DNA of 64,000 nt, from contig NZ_JAYJJW010000002.1 in NCBI RefSeq assembly GCF_035481675.1, positions 186,001-250,000 of the forward strand, read 5' to 3'. A program made the position numbers and the translations under genes. Of this stretch, positions 10,431 through 18,210 are shown piece by piece. The notes beneath the pieces were generated by a model. It ran no database searches. It saw only the letters and a program-made list of their open reading frames with translations, and was not told where the DNA came from. This stretch comes from Alteriqipengyuania_B sp035481675. GTDB taxonomy: Bacteria; Pseudomonadota; Alphaproteobacteria; Sphingomonadales; Sphingomonadaceae. How positions within the stretch are numbered: the first letter of the stretch is position 1; each line of letters starts with the position of its first letter.

Positions 10431-10940
10431 ATGGCGACCGATTCCTCCCCCCCGACCGAAGGCGATCACCGGATTGCGACGATCGAGCTGGACGATGCCA
10501 CGATCCTGTGGCGCAATGCCGATATCGAGCAGGAACGCCGCGTCGCGATCTTCGATTTGATCGAGGAAAACACGTTCAAGCCGCTGCGCGCTGCCGAGCA
10601 CCATGACGGGCCGTGGAAGCTGGAGCTGTCGGTGCCCGAAGGGCGGCTGGCGCTGGCGATTTCAGCTGAGGGCGGCGAGCAGCCGCTCGATACGATCATC
10701 CTCGGCCTTGCGCGCTTCCGCCGGCCGATCCGCGAATATTTCGCCATTTGCGACAGCTATTACCAAGCGATCCGCAAGGCGACGGCGGCGGAAATCGAAA
10801 CCATCGACATGGCCCGGCGCGCCATCCACAACGATGCCGCGCAGCTGCTGATGGACAAGCTCGACGGCAAGATCGAAACCGACTTTCCGACCGCCCGGCG
10901 GCTGTTCACGCTGATCTGCGTGCTGCATATCCGGGGCTGA
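10431..10940 (+). CDS. UPF0262 family protein
   Basis: Uncharacterised soluble protein of 169 residues, conserved in Alphaproteobacteria. Family features are visible: IATIELDD, the ERRVAIFDLIEEN stretch, GPWKLELSVPEGRLAL, FRRPIREYF, and the helical DMARRAIHNDAAQ segment followed by a C-terminal FTLICVLHIRG. The ATG at 10431 matches the usual family start; the frame is open earlier to 10335. It is followed after 21 bases by the GH25-like gene and then cdd, so the three are probably one operon. Function unknown. Confidence 0.85.
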   Translation: MATDSSPPTEGDHRIATIELDDATILWRNADIEQERRVAIFDLIEENTFKPLRAAEHHDGPWKLELSVPEGRLALAISAEGGEQPLDTIILGLARFRRPIREYFAICDSYYQAIRKATAAEIETIDMARRAIHNDAAQLLMDKLDGKIETDFPTARRLFTLICVLHIRG

Positions 10941-10961
10941 GGGGCAGGGCGGCAGGAACAC

Positions 10962-11666
10962 ATGGGACGTAAAGGACGATCGAAACCGCGCTGGGGGCTG
11001 CGCCTGCTCGCGCTGCTGCTGCTCTTCGCCATCGTTGGCGGCGCATACGCCTATTGGCGCTTCGTGCACTGGACGCCGGAGCGCAGCGCATTTCCCGCCC
11101 AGGGCGCGGAGATCGGCGAGGGCGACGGCTGGATCAATCTTGGCTCGCTGAAAGCGGTGGGGGCCGATTTCGTCTATCTCGATGCCAGCCGCGGCGCGGA
11201 CGGGCGTGATCCTTCCTTCGCGCGGAACTATGACGCCGCGCGCGCTGCGGGCTTGCGTTATGGCGCTGTGCACGCCTTCGACCCGTGCACCCCGGCAGAG
11301 CGGCAGGCAGCGAATTTCGTCACCGTCGTCCCGCGCGATGGCGATCTGCTGCCCCCGGCAGTTGCGCTGGAAGACGGGGCGGAGGTCTGCGAGGTGCGGA
11401 TCAGCGACGCGGCGGTCGAAAGCGAGCTGATGACGCTGCTCAACCAGATCGAAAGCCACACCGGACAGCCAGCGATCCTGAAACTGTCGCCCGCCTTTGC
11501 CGCGAAGCATCCGCAGGTTGCCATGATCGAGCGCAACCTGTGGCTGACGGGCGAGTATGTCCCGCCCGATTACGCAGGCCGGCCCTTCACGCTATGGACC
11601 GCCAACACCATGCTGCAGACCGAAGCGAGCGAGGATGCGCTGCGCTGGGTCGTCGCGCGGCCATAG
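10962..11666 (+). CDS. GH25 (Chalaropsis-type lysozyme) family protein, probably degenerate
   Basis: A 234-residue membrane-anchored protein: a basic N-terminus (KGRSKPR) followed by one membrane segment at about residues 13-30, then a GH25-like domain (ADFVYLDASRG, DPSFARNYDAARAAGL, FTLWTAN). GH25 enzymes cut muramic-acid-GlcNAc bonds with an Asp-x-Glu pair. Here the matching position reads Ala135-x-Glu137 in PPAVALED, so the Asp is gone, and the usual GIDVS start of the domain reads GAEIG. It may therefore bind rather than cut peptidoglycan. It lies between the UPF0262 gene and cdd on the same strand. Confidence 0.72.
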   Translation: MGRKGRSKPRWGLRLLALLLLFAIVGGAYAYWRFVHWTPERSAFPAQGAEIGEGDGWINLGSLKAVGADFVYLDASRGADGRDPSFARNYDAARAAGLRYGAVHAFDPCTPAERQAANFVTVVPRDGDLLPPAVALEDGAEVCEVRISDAAVESELMTLLNQIESHTGQPAILKLSPAFAAKHPQVAMIERNLWLTGEYVPPDYAGRPFTLWTANTMLQTEASEDALRWVVARP

Positions 11667-11696
11667 GACCGTTTTGCCCTTGAGGATGATGCCCCG

Positions 11697-12107
11697 ATGA
11701 ATTTCGACAAGCAGGCCCTGATCGAAGCGGCGCGTGACGCGGCGACGCGGGCCTATGCGCCCTATTCCGCCTTCAACGTCGGTGCGGCGCTTGCCTTTGC
11801 CGACGGCAGCATCGTGACCGGCAGCAATGTCGAGAACGCGAGCTACGGCCTGTCGCTATGCGCGGAAACCGTGGCGGTTTCCAAGGCGATGAACGATGGG
11901 GTGCGCGGCGGGCTGATCGCGGTTGCCGTCACCGGACCCGCTGTGGAGCCTATTACCCCGTGCGGACGCTGCCGCCAGGTTCTCAACGAATTGGCCGCGC
12001 TCGGCGACACGGATCCGCTGGTGCTGTGCGTCGGCAGCGAGGAAGTACGCGAGACGCAGCTGTCCGGCCTGCTCCCCCGCGCTTTCGGCCCGGCCAGCCT
12101 GACCTAG
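11697..12107 (+). CDS. cdd: Cytidine deaminase
   Basis: Converts cytidine and deoxycytidine to uridine and deoxyuridine in pyrimidine salvage. The 136-residue protein is the short, homotetrameric type. The zinc site and catalytic Glu are seen in CAETVAVSKA and the second pair of cysteines in PCGRCRQVL; NVENASYGLS binds the nucleoside. The ATG at 11697 is preceded by GAGGATGATG. Its last four bases overlap the end of the convergent TonB-C gene. Confidence 0.93.
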   Translation: MNFDKQALIEAARDAATRAYAPYSAFNVGAALAFADGSIVTGSNVENASYGLSLCAETVAVSKAMNDGVRGGLIAVAVTGPAVEPITPCGRCRQVLNELAALGDTDPLVLCVGSEEVRETQLSGLLPRAFGPASLT

Positions 12108-13039
12108 TCTTCCAGCTCCCAGCGCACGTCGCGGACATAGGTGCCGGGCGTTGCCTCACCGGAAGCGTCGCGGGCCGGATAGAATCGCGCATACCGCTTG
12201 AGGTCGCGGCAGGTCGCATCGTCGAGATAGGTCGAGCCGGACGAGACCGCGACCGTGCATTCGGCGATATAGCCGTACTCGTCGACCTGCATCGAAGCCT
12301 TGACCGTGCCCTCCACACCTTCGCGCATGGCGCGCGACGGATATTGCATCAGGTCGAGCCGACTCGTCTGCTGGTTGAGCACCGGATCGCGGTCCACCAC
12401 GTCCAGCGCCTCGCCGGGCGGACGCGCGGCTTTGAGCCTTTCGCCGAGAAGCCCGCGGCACGTCTCCAGCGAAACCAGAAAGTCAGAATGCAGGTCGAGC
12501 GGGAATCGGCCGCGCGTCACCCCGGGCACGTCGACGTACAGCTGCGCTCCGTCGTGCATGACGGCATGCAGCTGCCCGGTGACCTCGTCGGTGAGCGTCC
12601 AGGTTATGCGATAGCTCGTGGGAATTGCGGTCCTGTAGCCGACAAACCCCGTCACGATCGGCTCGCCATCCAACGTGGCGAGGGAGGCGGGCGAAGGCAG
12701 GGGCGGCAGGTTGCCGTTCTCGGCAGGGTCGACCTGAAGGGTGAGCATCTCCATCGACGGCGTCCCGCGGAAAGGCATGGTGATTGTAAGTGTGTCGATG
12801 CCGACCCGTTGGAGCGAGCTGACCATCACACACCGGTCATCGGCCGCCAACCGTCGCCATTGCGCCACCATGCGTGGGGGAGGCGGGTCTTGCCGCGTCA
12901 GAGGGGGGAGGGTTCGCGGGATGGAAACCGGGATCGGCACCGGTTCGGTGCGGGACTGCGGCTCCGTTGCGTCCTGCGCCGCGACAGGCACCGCCCATCC
13001 GATGGCGAGGCAGGTCCCAGCGACACGCAGCACTCTCAT
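12104..13039 (-). CDS. Secreted protein with TonB C-terminal domain
   Basis: A 311-residue protein with a signal peptide (cleavage probably after AVPVAAQ) and a C-terminal TonB-like domain (YPSRAMREGVEG, VDEYGYIAEC, a conserved Cys pair, and RYARFYPARD). The middle about 170 residues match nothing I recognise. Classical TonB proteins keep an uncleaved N-terminal anchor and a long Pro/Lys-rich spacer; here the only proline-rich part is short (residues 31-55). It may be a periplasmic relative rather than an energy transducer. It sits just downstream of the M14 peptidase gene. Confidence 0.65.
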   Translation of the reverse strand: MRVLRVAGTCLAIGWAVPVAAQDATEPQSRTEPVPIPVSIPRTLPPLTRQDPPPPRMVAQWRRLAADDRCVMVSSLQRVGIDTLTITMPFRGTPSMEMLTLQVDPAENGNLPPLPSPASLATLDGEPIVTGFVGYRTAIPTSYRITWTLTDEVTGQLHAVMHDGAQLYVDVPGVTRGRFPLDLHSDFLVSLETCRGLLGERLKAARPPGEALDVVDRDPVLNQQTSRLDLMQYPSRAMREGVEGTVKASMQVDEYGYIAECTVAVSSGSTYLDDATCRDLKRYARFYPARDASGEATPGTYVRDVRWELED

Positions 13040-13043
13040 CGGC

Positions 13044-14177
13044 CTATTTCCGGTCCAGCCATTCGAGCAGCGCGGCCAGGCAGTCGCGCGCCAGCATGCG
13101 GCAGCGTTCCGGGCTCCAGCCCTGCTCCGGCTCCGGACTGGCGGGATTGTCCTTGTACGGCATTTCCAGCGTCATCGCGGTCGCCCCGAAACGCTCGGCC
13201 ACCTGGTTCGTGCTCATGGAGAGGTTCGCCTTGCCGGGCGCGGACTTGGTGTAGCCCTGCTCGGTCTGGAAGTCCGGTGTGCGGCGCTCGAGGATCGCTT
13301 CGTAATCGTAGAAGCGCTGGCCGTGCTCGTCGGTCCAGCCGGGAATGCCTTCGTAGCCGGCCAGGAAGCTGACCGGGATTGCCTCGTCGCCGTGCACGTC
13401 CATCGCGAAAACGGGCGGGTTGGCATCCATCGCTTTCAGCAGGTGGAAGACTTCGGGCGAATGCTCCTCGCTCGGCTCGGCCCATTCGCGGTTGAGGTTG
13501 CGGCCCGCGGCATTGGTGCGCAGGTGCCCGCGGCGCGATCCGTCCGGGTTGACGTTGGGCACCACGAAGAAACGGCAGCGCTTGCGCAGGTGCATGCCGA
13601 CCGGATCGGCGGGATCGGTCAGGCAATCGAGTGCGCCCTCCATCCACCATTCGGCCTGCGTTTCGCCCGGATGCTGGCGGGCATAGAGCCACACGGTCGT
13701 CTCGCCTTCGCCCATCTCGAGGCAGTCGAGCGGCTGGCCGTCGACCGAGTTGCCGAGATTGTGGTGCGTCACGCCTTCGCTCGCCGCCGCTTCGGCCACG
13801 AGGTCATGGTGCCGTTCCATCGAATAGGGCGCGAAATAGGCGAACCAGGCGATGTCGCCGGCGGGCGCGTGGCGGATGGTCAGCGTGCCGCCGTCCTCGC
13901 CGGCGTCGAAGCTGCTTTTCGCGCGGGTCCAGTAATCGCGGTCTTCCGACACGACGGCGTCGTAATCCTCCCACCCCTTGGGATAGGCGCTGTCGTTGAG
14001 GCCGGTGATCTTCAGCGTCAGTTCGCGCCCGCCCGCGCCGGAGACGCGGAAATGGAACCACTGCTTGAATTCGCCGCCCGCGTCATAGGGTATGGCGAGC
14101 TTCGCGCTGTCGCCGTCGATCGACAGAACCTCGATATTGCCGCTGTCGAACGCGGAATTGATTGCAATGCCGGCCAT
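13044..14177 (-). CDS. M14 family zinc carboxypeptidase (cytosolic CCP-like)
   Basis: A 377-residue peptidase with no signal peptide. The N-terminal about 120 residues form the beta-rich domain found in bacterial and eukaryotic cytosolic carboxypeptidases (SAFDSGNIEVL, WFHFRVSG, WFAYFAPYSMERH). The catalytic domain has the zinc ligands in RQHPGETQAEWWMEG (His and Glu) and DVHGDE (His), with a likely catalytic Glu in TLEMPY. The ATG at 14177 overlaps the upstream DUF4136 stop in ATGA, so the two are coupled. The physiological substrate is unknown. Confidence 0.85.
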   Translation of the reverse strand: MAGIAINSAFDSGNIEVLSIDGDSAKLAIPYDAGGEFKQWFHFRVSGAGGRELTLKITGLNDSAYPKGWEDYDAVVSEDRDYWTRAKSSFDAGEDGGTLTIRHAPAGDIAWFAYFAPYSMERHHDLVAEAAASEGVTHHNLGNSVDGQPLDCLEMGEGETTVWLYARQHPGETQAEWWMEGALDCLTDPADPVGMHLRKRCRFFVVPNVNPDGSRRGHLRTNAAGRNLNREWAEPSEEHSPEVFHLLKAMDANPPVFAMDVHGDEAIPVSFLAGYEGIPGWTDEHGQRFYDYEAILERRTPDFQTEQGYTKSAPGKANLSMSTNQVAERFGATAMTLEMPYKDNPASPEPEQGWSPERCRMLARDCLAALLEWLDRK

Positions 14178-14761
14178 CAGTCGAGCTCCACTTCGTAGGA
14201 GACGCCGTTTTCGCCGGGGAACCCTTCGAACAGGGCGGCGGCAAGCGCATCGGCCGCGGCGGCCTGGCTGGCGTAATCGGAGTTGGGCCCGGTCGCGAGC
14301 GTGGCGCGGCCTTCCCACACGGCGGCGCCCAGCGAATCGCGGATCGAGACCGAAAGCTGCGTCTCCCGGTTCGGGGCCTCACGCCCGCCGAGCGAGATGC
14401 CGACGCCTGCGCCCACGCCCGAACCATAGGTGCCGGTGGACCCGCCCGCGCCCACGGTGACGGGGGAGCGGCGATAGGCGCCGTCGATCGGCGTCACGTC
14501 CACGGTCACCCGCGCCGTCAGGTAGCGGCCGCTGCGATTGGTGACCGCGTAACCGGATTTTTCGACTTCGCGTGCTACGGCGCTGACGAACTCGGGCGGG
14601 ACGTTGAGGTTGGCAGCCTCCACGACGATGGAATCGTTCGCCGAAAGGGCGCTGCGATCGTCGGCCACGAAGCGGTCGACCGCGACGGGGGAGGTATAGG
14701 GTGTCGTGCACCCGGGAAGGACGGTAAGGGCGGCAAGCGCCAGGGGGAGGTAGGCTTTCAT
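14177..14761 (-). CDS. DUF4136 lipoprotein
   Basis: A 194-residue predicted lipoprotein: signal sequence with lipobox VLPGC (Cys18), then a DUF4136-like domain with a Gly/Ser-rich central loop (GVGAGVGISLGG) and the C-terminal ALFEGFPGENG stretch typical of the family. DUF4136 proteins are envelope proteins of unknown role. The start at 14761 is chosen from the signal sequence; the frame is open further upstream into the galE promoter. A more distant family member is encoded at 44.6-45.3 kb. Confidence 0.72.
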   Translation of the reverse strand: MKAYLPLALAALTVLPGCTTPYTSPVAVDRFVADDRSALSANDSIVVEAANLNVPPEFVSAVAREVEKSGYAVTNRSGRYLTARVTVDVTPIDGAYRRSPVTVGAGGSTGTYGSGVGAGVGISLGGREAPNRETQLSVSIRDSLGAAVWEGRATLATGPNSDYASQAAAADALAAALFEGFPGENGVSYEVELD

Positions 14762-14825
14762 GGCGCGTGCATAGCGCCGGCCACCGAATGCCGCAATTCG
14801 CGTTTGATTGGAGCAGGATAGGCAG

Positions 14826-15857
14826 ATGATTTCGAAAACACCCGTTCTGGTTACCGGCGGGGCCGGGTACATCGGCAGCCACGCGGTGCTGGCGCTGAAG
14901 GATGCCGGCTGGCCGGTCGCGGTGATCGACAACCTTGCCACCGGCTTCCGCTTCGCCGTGCCGGACGATGTGCCGTTCTACGAAGGCGATATCGGCGACA
15001 GCGCGCTGCTCGCGCGTATCTTTGCAGAACAGGGGATGGGCGGCGGCCAGGGGGAAGGCAGGGGTGCGATCATGCATTTCGCCGGCTCCGTCGTGGTGCC
15101 GGAATCGGTCGCCGATCCGCTCAAGTATTATCGCAACAACACCGCCCGCACGCGCGACTTGCTGGAAAGCGCGATCGCTGCCGGCGTGCCCCACATGATC
15201 TTCAGCTCCACCGCCGCGACCTATGGCATTCCGGAGGAAACGCCCGTGGCGGAAGATGCGCCGCAGCGCCCGATCAACCCCTACGGCATGTCCAAGCTGA
15301 TGAGCGAGGCGATGCTGGCTGATACCGCCGCCGCGCACGATTTCTCTTTTTGTGCGCTGCGCTATTTCAACGTGGCGGGCGCCGATCCGCAGGGGCGGAC
15401 GGGCCAGTCCACGGCGGGCGCGACGCACCTGATCAAGGTGGCGGTGGAGGCTGCGCTCGGCCAGCGCGACGGGGTCGACGTCTTCGGCACCGATTACGAC
15501 ACGCCCGACGGGACGGGGGTGCGCGACTACATCCATGTCAGCGATCTTGCCGCCGCCCATGTCCATGCGCTGGAGGCGTTGCTGGCGCAGCCCGGCCGCT
15601 CGCTGACGATGAATTGCGGGTATGGGCGCGGGTTTTCCGTGCTGGAGGTTCTCGACGCCGTGGACCGCGTGACCAATTCCAGGATCGAGCGGCGGATGCA
15701 GCCGCGCCGGGCCGGGGATCCGCCCGCGCTCACCGCCGATAATGCGCGCATCCTGGAGGCGCTGCCGTGGCGCCCGCAGCACGACGACCTCGAAACGATC
15801 GTCGCCCATGCGCTTCAGTGGGAACGCAAACTCTCCGATATTCGCTCTTCCGGTTGA
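14826..15857 (+). CDS. galE: UDP-glucose 4-epimerase
   Basis: Interconverts UDP-galactose and UDP-glucose. The short-chain dehydrogenase fold is shown by the NAD-binding GGAGYIGS near residue 10, the conserved HFAGSVVVPESV, SSTAATYG, the catalytic Tyr/Lys in YGMSK, and RYFNVAGADP. The protein has 343 residues with the ATG at 14826, which is preceded by GGAG; a TTG at 14808 is an alternative. It carries a small Gly/Glu-rich insertion (MGGGQGEGRG) not usual in GalE. It is unlinked from galT-galK by about 13 kb. Confidence 0.92.
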   Translation: MISKTPVLVTGGAGYIGSHAVLALKDAGWPVAVIDNLATGFRFAVPDDVPFYEGDIGDSALLARIFAEQGMGGGQGEGRGAIMHFAGSVVVPESVADPLKYYRNNTARTRDLLESAIAAGVPHMIFSSTAATYGIPEETPVAEDAPQRPINPYGMSKLMSEAMLADTAAAHDFSFCALRYFNVAGADPQGRTGQSTAGATHLIKVAVEAALGQRDGVDVFGTDYDTPDGTGVRDYIHVSDLAAAHVHALEALLAQPGRSLTMNCGYGRGFSVLEVLDAVDRVTNSRIERRMQPRRAGDPPALTADNARILEALPWRPQHDDLETIVAHALQWERKLSDIRSSG

Positions 15858-15943
15858 CTTATCCGCGACCGGACCTTAGCAGCCCGCCTTGAATTTGACG
15901 CGCCGGACCCCATTTCTGGCGCGTAACTTTTTGGAAAAAGACC

Positions 15944-16069
15944 ATGAAAATCCGCAATAGCCTCAAGTCGCTCAAGAACCGCCACCGCGATTGCCGCGTG
16001 ATTCGTCGTCGCGGGCGGACCTATGTGATCAACAAGACCAACCGCCGCTTCAAGGCCCGCCAGGGCTGA
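15944..16069 (+). CDS. rpmJ: 50S ribosomal protein L36
   Basis: A 41-residue, highly basic protein reading MKIRNSLKSLKNRHRDC and ending KTNRRFKARQG. It is the form of L36 common in Alphaproteobacteria, lacking the complete zinc-binding CxxC/CxxxxH set of the short form (only Cys17 remains). It is monocistronic with a hairpin terminator about 45 bases after the stop. Confidence 0.95.
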   Translation: MKIRNSLKSLKNRHRDCRVIRRRGRTYVINKTNRRFKARQG

Positions 16070-16112
16070 CCGGCGCCCGCCGCGCGTTTGCCGCGGCGAT
16101 GGTCGAACGAAG

Positions 16113-16140
16113 GGCCTCCGCGCGTGCGGGGGCTTTTTGT
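16113..16140 (+). terminator. Rho-independent terminator of rpmJ
   Basis: GCCTCCGC and GCGGGGGC form an 8-bp stem with one G-T pair around a 4-base loop, followed by TTTTT. Confidence 0.7.
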
Positions 16141-16157
16141 GTTTGGAGAGACTGCAT

Positions 16158-16772
16158 ATGAGCCAGCCGAACACGGTGGTCTTCGATGTCGGGCGGGTGC
16201 TGTATCGCTGGCAGCTTTCGGGCCTGCTCGAAAAGGTGGTGGACGATCCCGTGCGCCTCGCCTTTGCGCTGGAGCATGTCGTCACCGAGGAATGGCATTT
16301 CCGCGCCGACCAGGGCGAGCGGGTGGCCGACATGGTGCCGCAGCGTATCGCCGAATTCCCCGAATACGAGGACGCGCTCCACGCCTATGCGACGCGCTTC
16401 AACGAAAGCATTCCGGGCCCGGTGGAAGGCTCGCACGAGCTGGTCGAGCGGCTGGACGCGGCGGGCGTCCCCTTGTTCGCGCTGACCAATTTCGGCGAGG
16501 AATTCTGGGCCGGCTTCCGCCCGACCGCCCCGATCTTCGACCGCTTCCGGGACATCATCGTTTCGGGCACCGAACGGGTCGCGAAGCCAGATGAAGCGAT
16601 CTACCGCATCGTCGAGCAGCGCAGCGGCCGCGCGCCTGCGGACCTCTTCTTCATCGACGACAATGCCGCGAACATCGCCGCTGCCGAGGCGCGGGGCTGG
16701 ACCGGCCACCTGTTTACCGATGCGGACGCTCTGGAAGCGGATCTCGTCGCGCGCGGATTCCTGCCCGCATAG
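16158..16772 (+). CDS. HAD-family phosphatase (YihX-like)
   Basis: A 204-residue haloacid dehalogenase-superfamily hydrolase. Motif 1 reads FDVGRVL with the nucleophile Asp10 and Gly in place of the usual second Asp, as in YihX-like sugar phosphatases and epoxide-hydrolase N-terminal domains. Motif 2 is the Thr of FALTNFG, the Lys is in VAKPDEAIY, and motif 4 is FIDDNAANI. The natural substrate is not predictable. The ATG at 16158 follows GGAGAG. It stands alone between the rpmJ terminator and a palindromic sequence. Confidence 0.82.
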   Translation: MSQPNTVVFDVGRVLYRWQLSGLLEKVVDDPVRLAFALEHVVTEEWHFRADQGERVADMVPQRIAEFPEYEDALHAYATRFNESIPGPVEGSHELVERLDAAGVPLFALTNFGEEFWAGFRPTAPIFDRFRDIIVSGTERVAKPDEAIYRIVEQRSGRAPADLFFIDDNAANIAAAEARGWTGHLFTDADALEADLVARGFLPA

Positions 16773-16777
16773 AAATA

Positions 16778-16808
16778 GCCCCTCGCCGGCGATCTGCCAG
16801 CGAGGGGC
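16778..16808. terminator. Hairpin between convergent genes
   Basis: GCCCCTCGC (16778-16786) and GCGAGGGGC (16800-16808) form a perfect 9-bp stem with a 13-base loop right after the HAD gene and before the end of the convergent CC_3452-like gene. There is no T run, so termination strength is uncertain. Confidence 0.45.
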
Positions 16809-16857
16809 CACGAGGTCGCCGCGCGAGAGAGGGAGGCGCGGCGGAGATGGAAGCGGT

Positions 16858-17193
16858 TCAGCCGTTGCAGCGCGCCAGGTCGGCGGCATCCAGCGCTTCG
16901 TCCTTCGCGGAAAACGCGGTCACTTCGCCGAATTCGCGAGCGAACCGCTCGCAATCGATCACCGCGCGCGAGCGACCCTGCGTGCCGATGCACTTGGTCC
17001 CTTCGCAGCGCCACATCACGCCGCGCACGATTTCGGTGCGGCCTTCGGAAACCGGCTGTGCCAGCTCGGCGCGGTAGAACACCTCGGGAGCCTTGGCCTC
17101 GGCGGGTGTCGTCACGGCGCCGAAGCTGGCGGCAGTATACAGCGCGGCGAGGGCCAAGCCGGCGGTGGGGCGGAAAATCTTCGATGCAGTCAT
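16858..17193 (-). CDS. CC_3452-like small secreted protein
   Basis: A 111-residue protein with a clear signal peptide (cut near TPAEA-KAP) and a mature domain reading VFYRAELAQPV, MWRCEGTKCIG, SRAVIDCERFA and DLARCNG. The spacing of four cysteines suggests two disulfides in the periplasm. This matches a small family known from Caulobacter (CC_3452) and sphingomonads; function unknown. It is divergent from the HxlR regulator, and the region between them holds several palindromes, so it is a likely target of that regulator. Confidence 0.68.
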   Translation of the reverse strand: MTASKIFRPTAGLALAALYTAASFGAVTTPAEAKAPEVFYRAELAQPVSEGRTEIVRGVMWRCEGTKCIGTQGRSRAVIDCERFAREFGEVTAFSAKDEALDAADLARCNG

Positions 17194-17264
17194 GGTCAGC
17201 TCCCTGGAGAGGGTTTGGAGAGAGTGCCTACCGGTCCTCCGGCCGATCTTGCGTCGACCGCAAT

Positions 17265-17323
17265 TTCCAGTTGCGAATCGCTACCTATTGCAATAGATTT
17301 TAAGTTGCAACCTAAAACTGGAA
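17265..17323. promoter_or_regulatory. Palindrome-rich operator region
   Basis: The gap between the divergent genes contains the outer inverted repeat TTCCAGTT (17265-17272) / AACTGGAA (17316-17323), which encloses the perfect palindromes TATTGCAATA (17286-17295) and GTTGCAAC (17304-17311). TTGC half-sites recur through the region. A role as binding site for the adjacent HxlR protein is inferred from position. Confidence 0.5.
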
Positions 17324-17378
17324 TAAATGTGCAGCCCGGCGCTTTGCGCGCTATATCGCGGCCCGGGAAAGGATTTTT

Positions 17379-17882
17379 ATGGGCGAGTTGAGAGAACCCC
17401 TGGGCGAGCTTGCGGCGTGCGGCCTTCCCGGTGCGCTGGAAGTGATGGGCGAACGCTGGAGCTTCATGATCCTGCGCGCCAGCTTCAACGGCGTGCACCA
17501 TTTCGAGGAGTTTCTCGACGAACTCGGCATCGCCCGCAACATCCTTTCCAGTCGCCTGACGAAGCTGGTCGAGCACGGCATCCTCGCGCGCACGCCGTGC
17601 CCGGACGACCGCCGCAAGATCGAATACCGACTGACCGAAAAGGGCTTCGACCTGCTGCCCGCCATGCTCGCGCTGCGCCAGTGGGGCATGAAATACGGCG
17701 CAGAATTCATCGAGAACCCCGTGCTGGTGGACAAGCGCGACCGGCTACCTATCGGCCCCGTCATCATCACCGCACATGACGGGCGCGAACTCACGCACGA
17801 AGACCTGTGGCTGCAGGATTGCAACTGCATCGGCATGGTGCCCGAAGACGAGGACGCCGAGGTCGCCGAGGCGGCCGAATAG
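17379..17882 (+). CDS. HxlR-family winged-helix transcriptional regulator
   Basis: A 167-residue DNA-binding protein. The HxlR domain spans about residues 12-105: a conserved Cys14 near the start, GERWSFMILRASFNG, HFEEFLDELGIARNILSSRL (recognition helix) and PDDRRKIEYRLTEKG (wing). The C-terminal part is acidic and holds a second Cys pair (QDCNCIG). Regulators of this type often sense reactive or thiol-active compounds, but no ligand can be named. It is divergent from a small secreted protein, and a short conserved hypothetical gene follows directly. Confidence 0.87.
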   Translation: MGELREPLGELAACGLPGALEVMGERWSFMILRASFNGVHHFEEFLDELGIARNILSSRLTKLVEHGILARTPCPDDRRKIEYRLTEKGFDLLPAMLALRQWGMKYGAEFIENPVLVDKRDRLPIGPVIITAHDGRELTHEDLWLQDCNCIGMVPEDEDAEVAEAAE

Positions 17883-17883
17883 A

Positions 17884-18198
17884 TTGTCCGGACAGTCAGG
17901 CGGCGGCCCGAAGCGAACGCCGGACGGCCGCTACATCATCGTGAAAGGCCGCCTGTGGCGCGCCGCCAATCCTAACCTGCAGGAAAAAGAGCGCCAGCGC
18001 CTCGTCGACACGCTGATGGACGCCCGCCGAGCCGTGAAGGCCGCCAAGGCGTCGGGCGACGATGCGGTGCTCAAGGCTGCCCGCGCCGAAGTCCACGCAG
18101 CGAAGGTTGGCTTGGGCGAACGCGGCCCAGTTTGGTGGACCGACGGCGCGCCGGACTATAACCGCAAGATGGTGGAGAACACGCCTTACGCGAAATGA
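17884..18198 (+). CDS. Conserved hypothetical protein
   Basis: A small basic protein of about 104 residues with the conserved segments TPDGRYIIVKGRLWRAANPN, LMDARRAVKAAKA, and GERGPVWWTDGAPDYNR near the C-terminus. I know similar sequences from sphingomonads and rhizobia but no function. No ATG is available in this frame at the right place; a TTG at 17884, one base after the HxlR stop and preceded by GAGGCGG, is the most likely start. The frame is open further upstream inside the HxlR gene. No signal or membrane segment. Confidence 0.65.
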   Translation: MSGQSGGGPKRTPDGRYIIVKGRLWRAANPNLQEKERQRLVDTLMDARRAVKAAKASGDDAVLKAARAEVHAAKVGLGERGPVWWTDGAPDYNRKMVENTPYAK

Positions 18199-18210
18199 CC
18201 GGTGCCGAAG

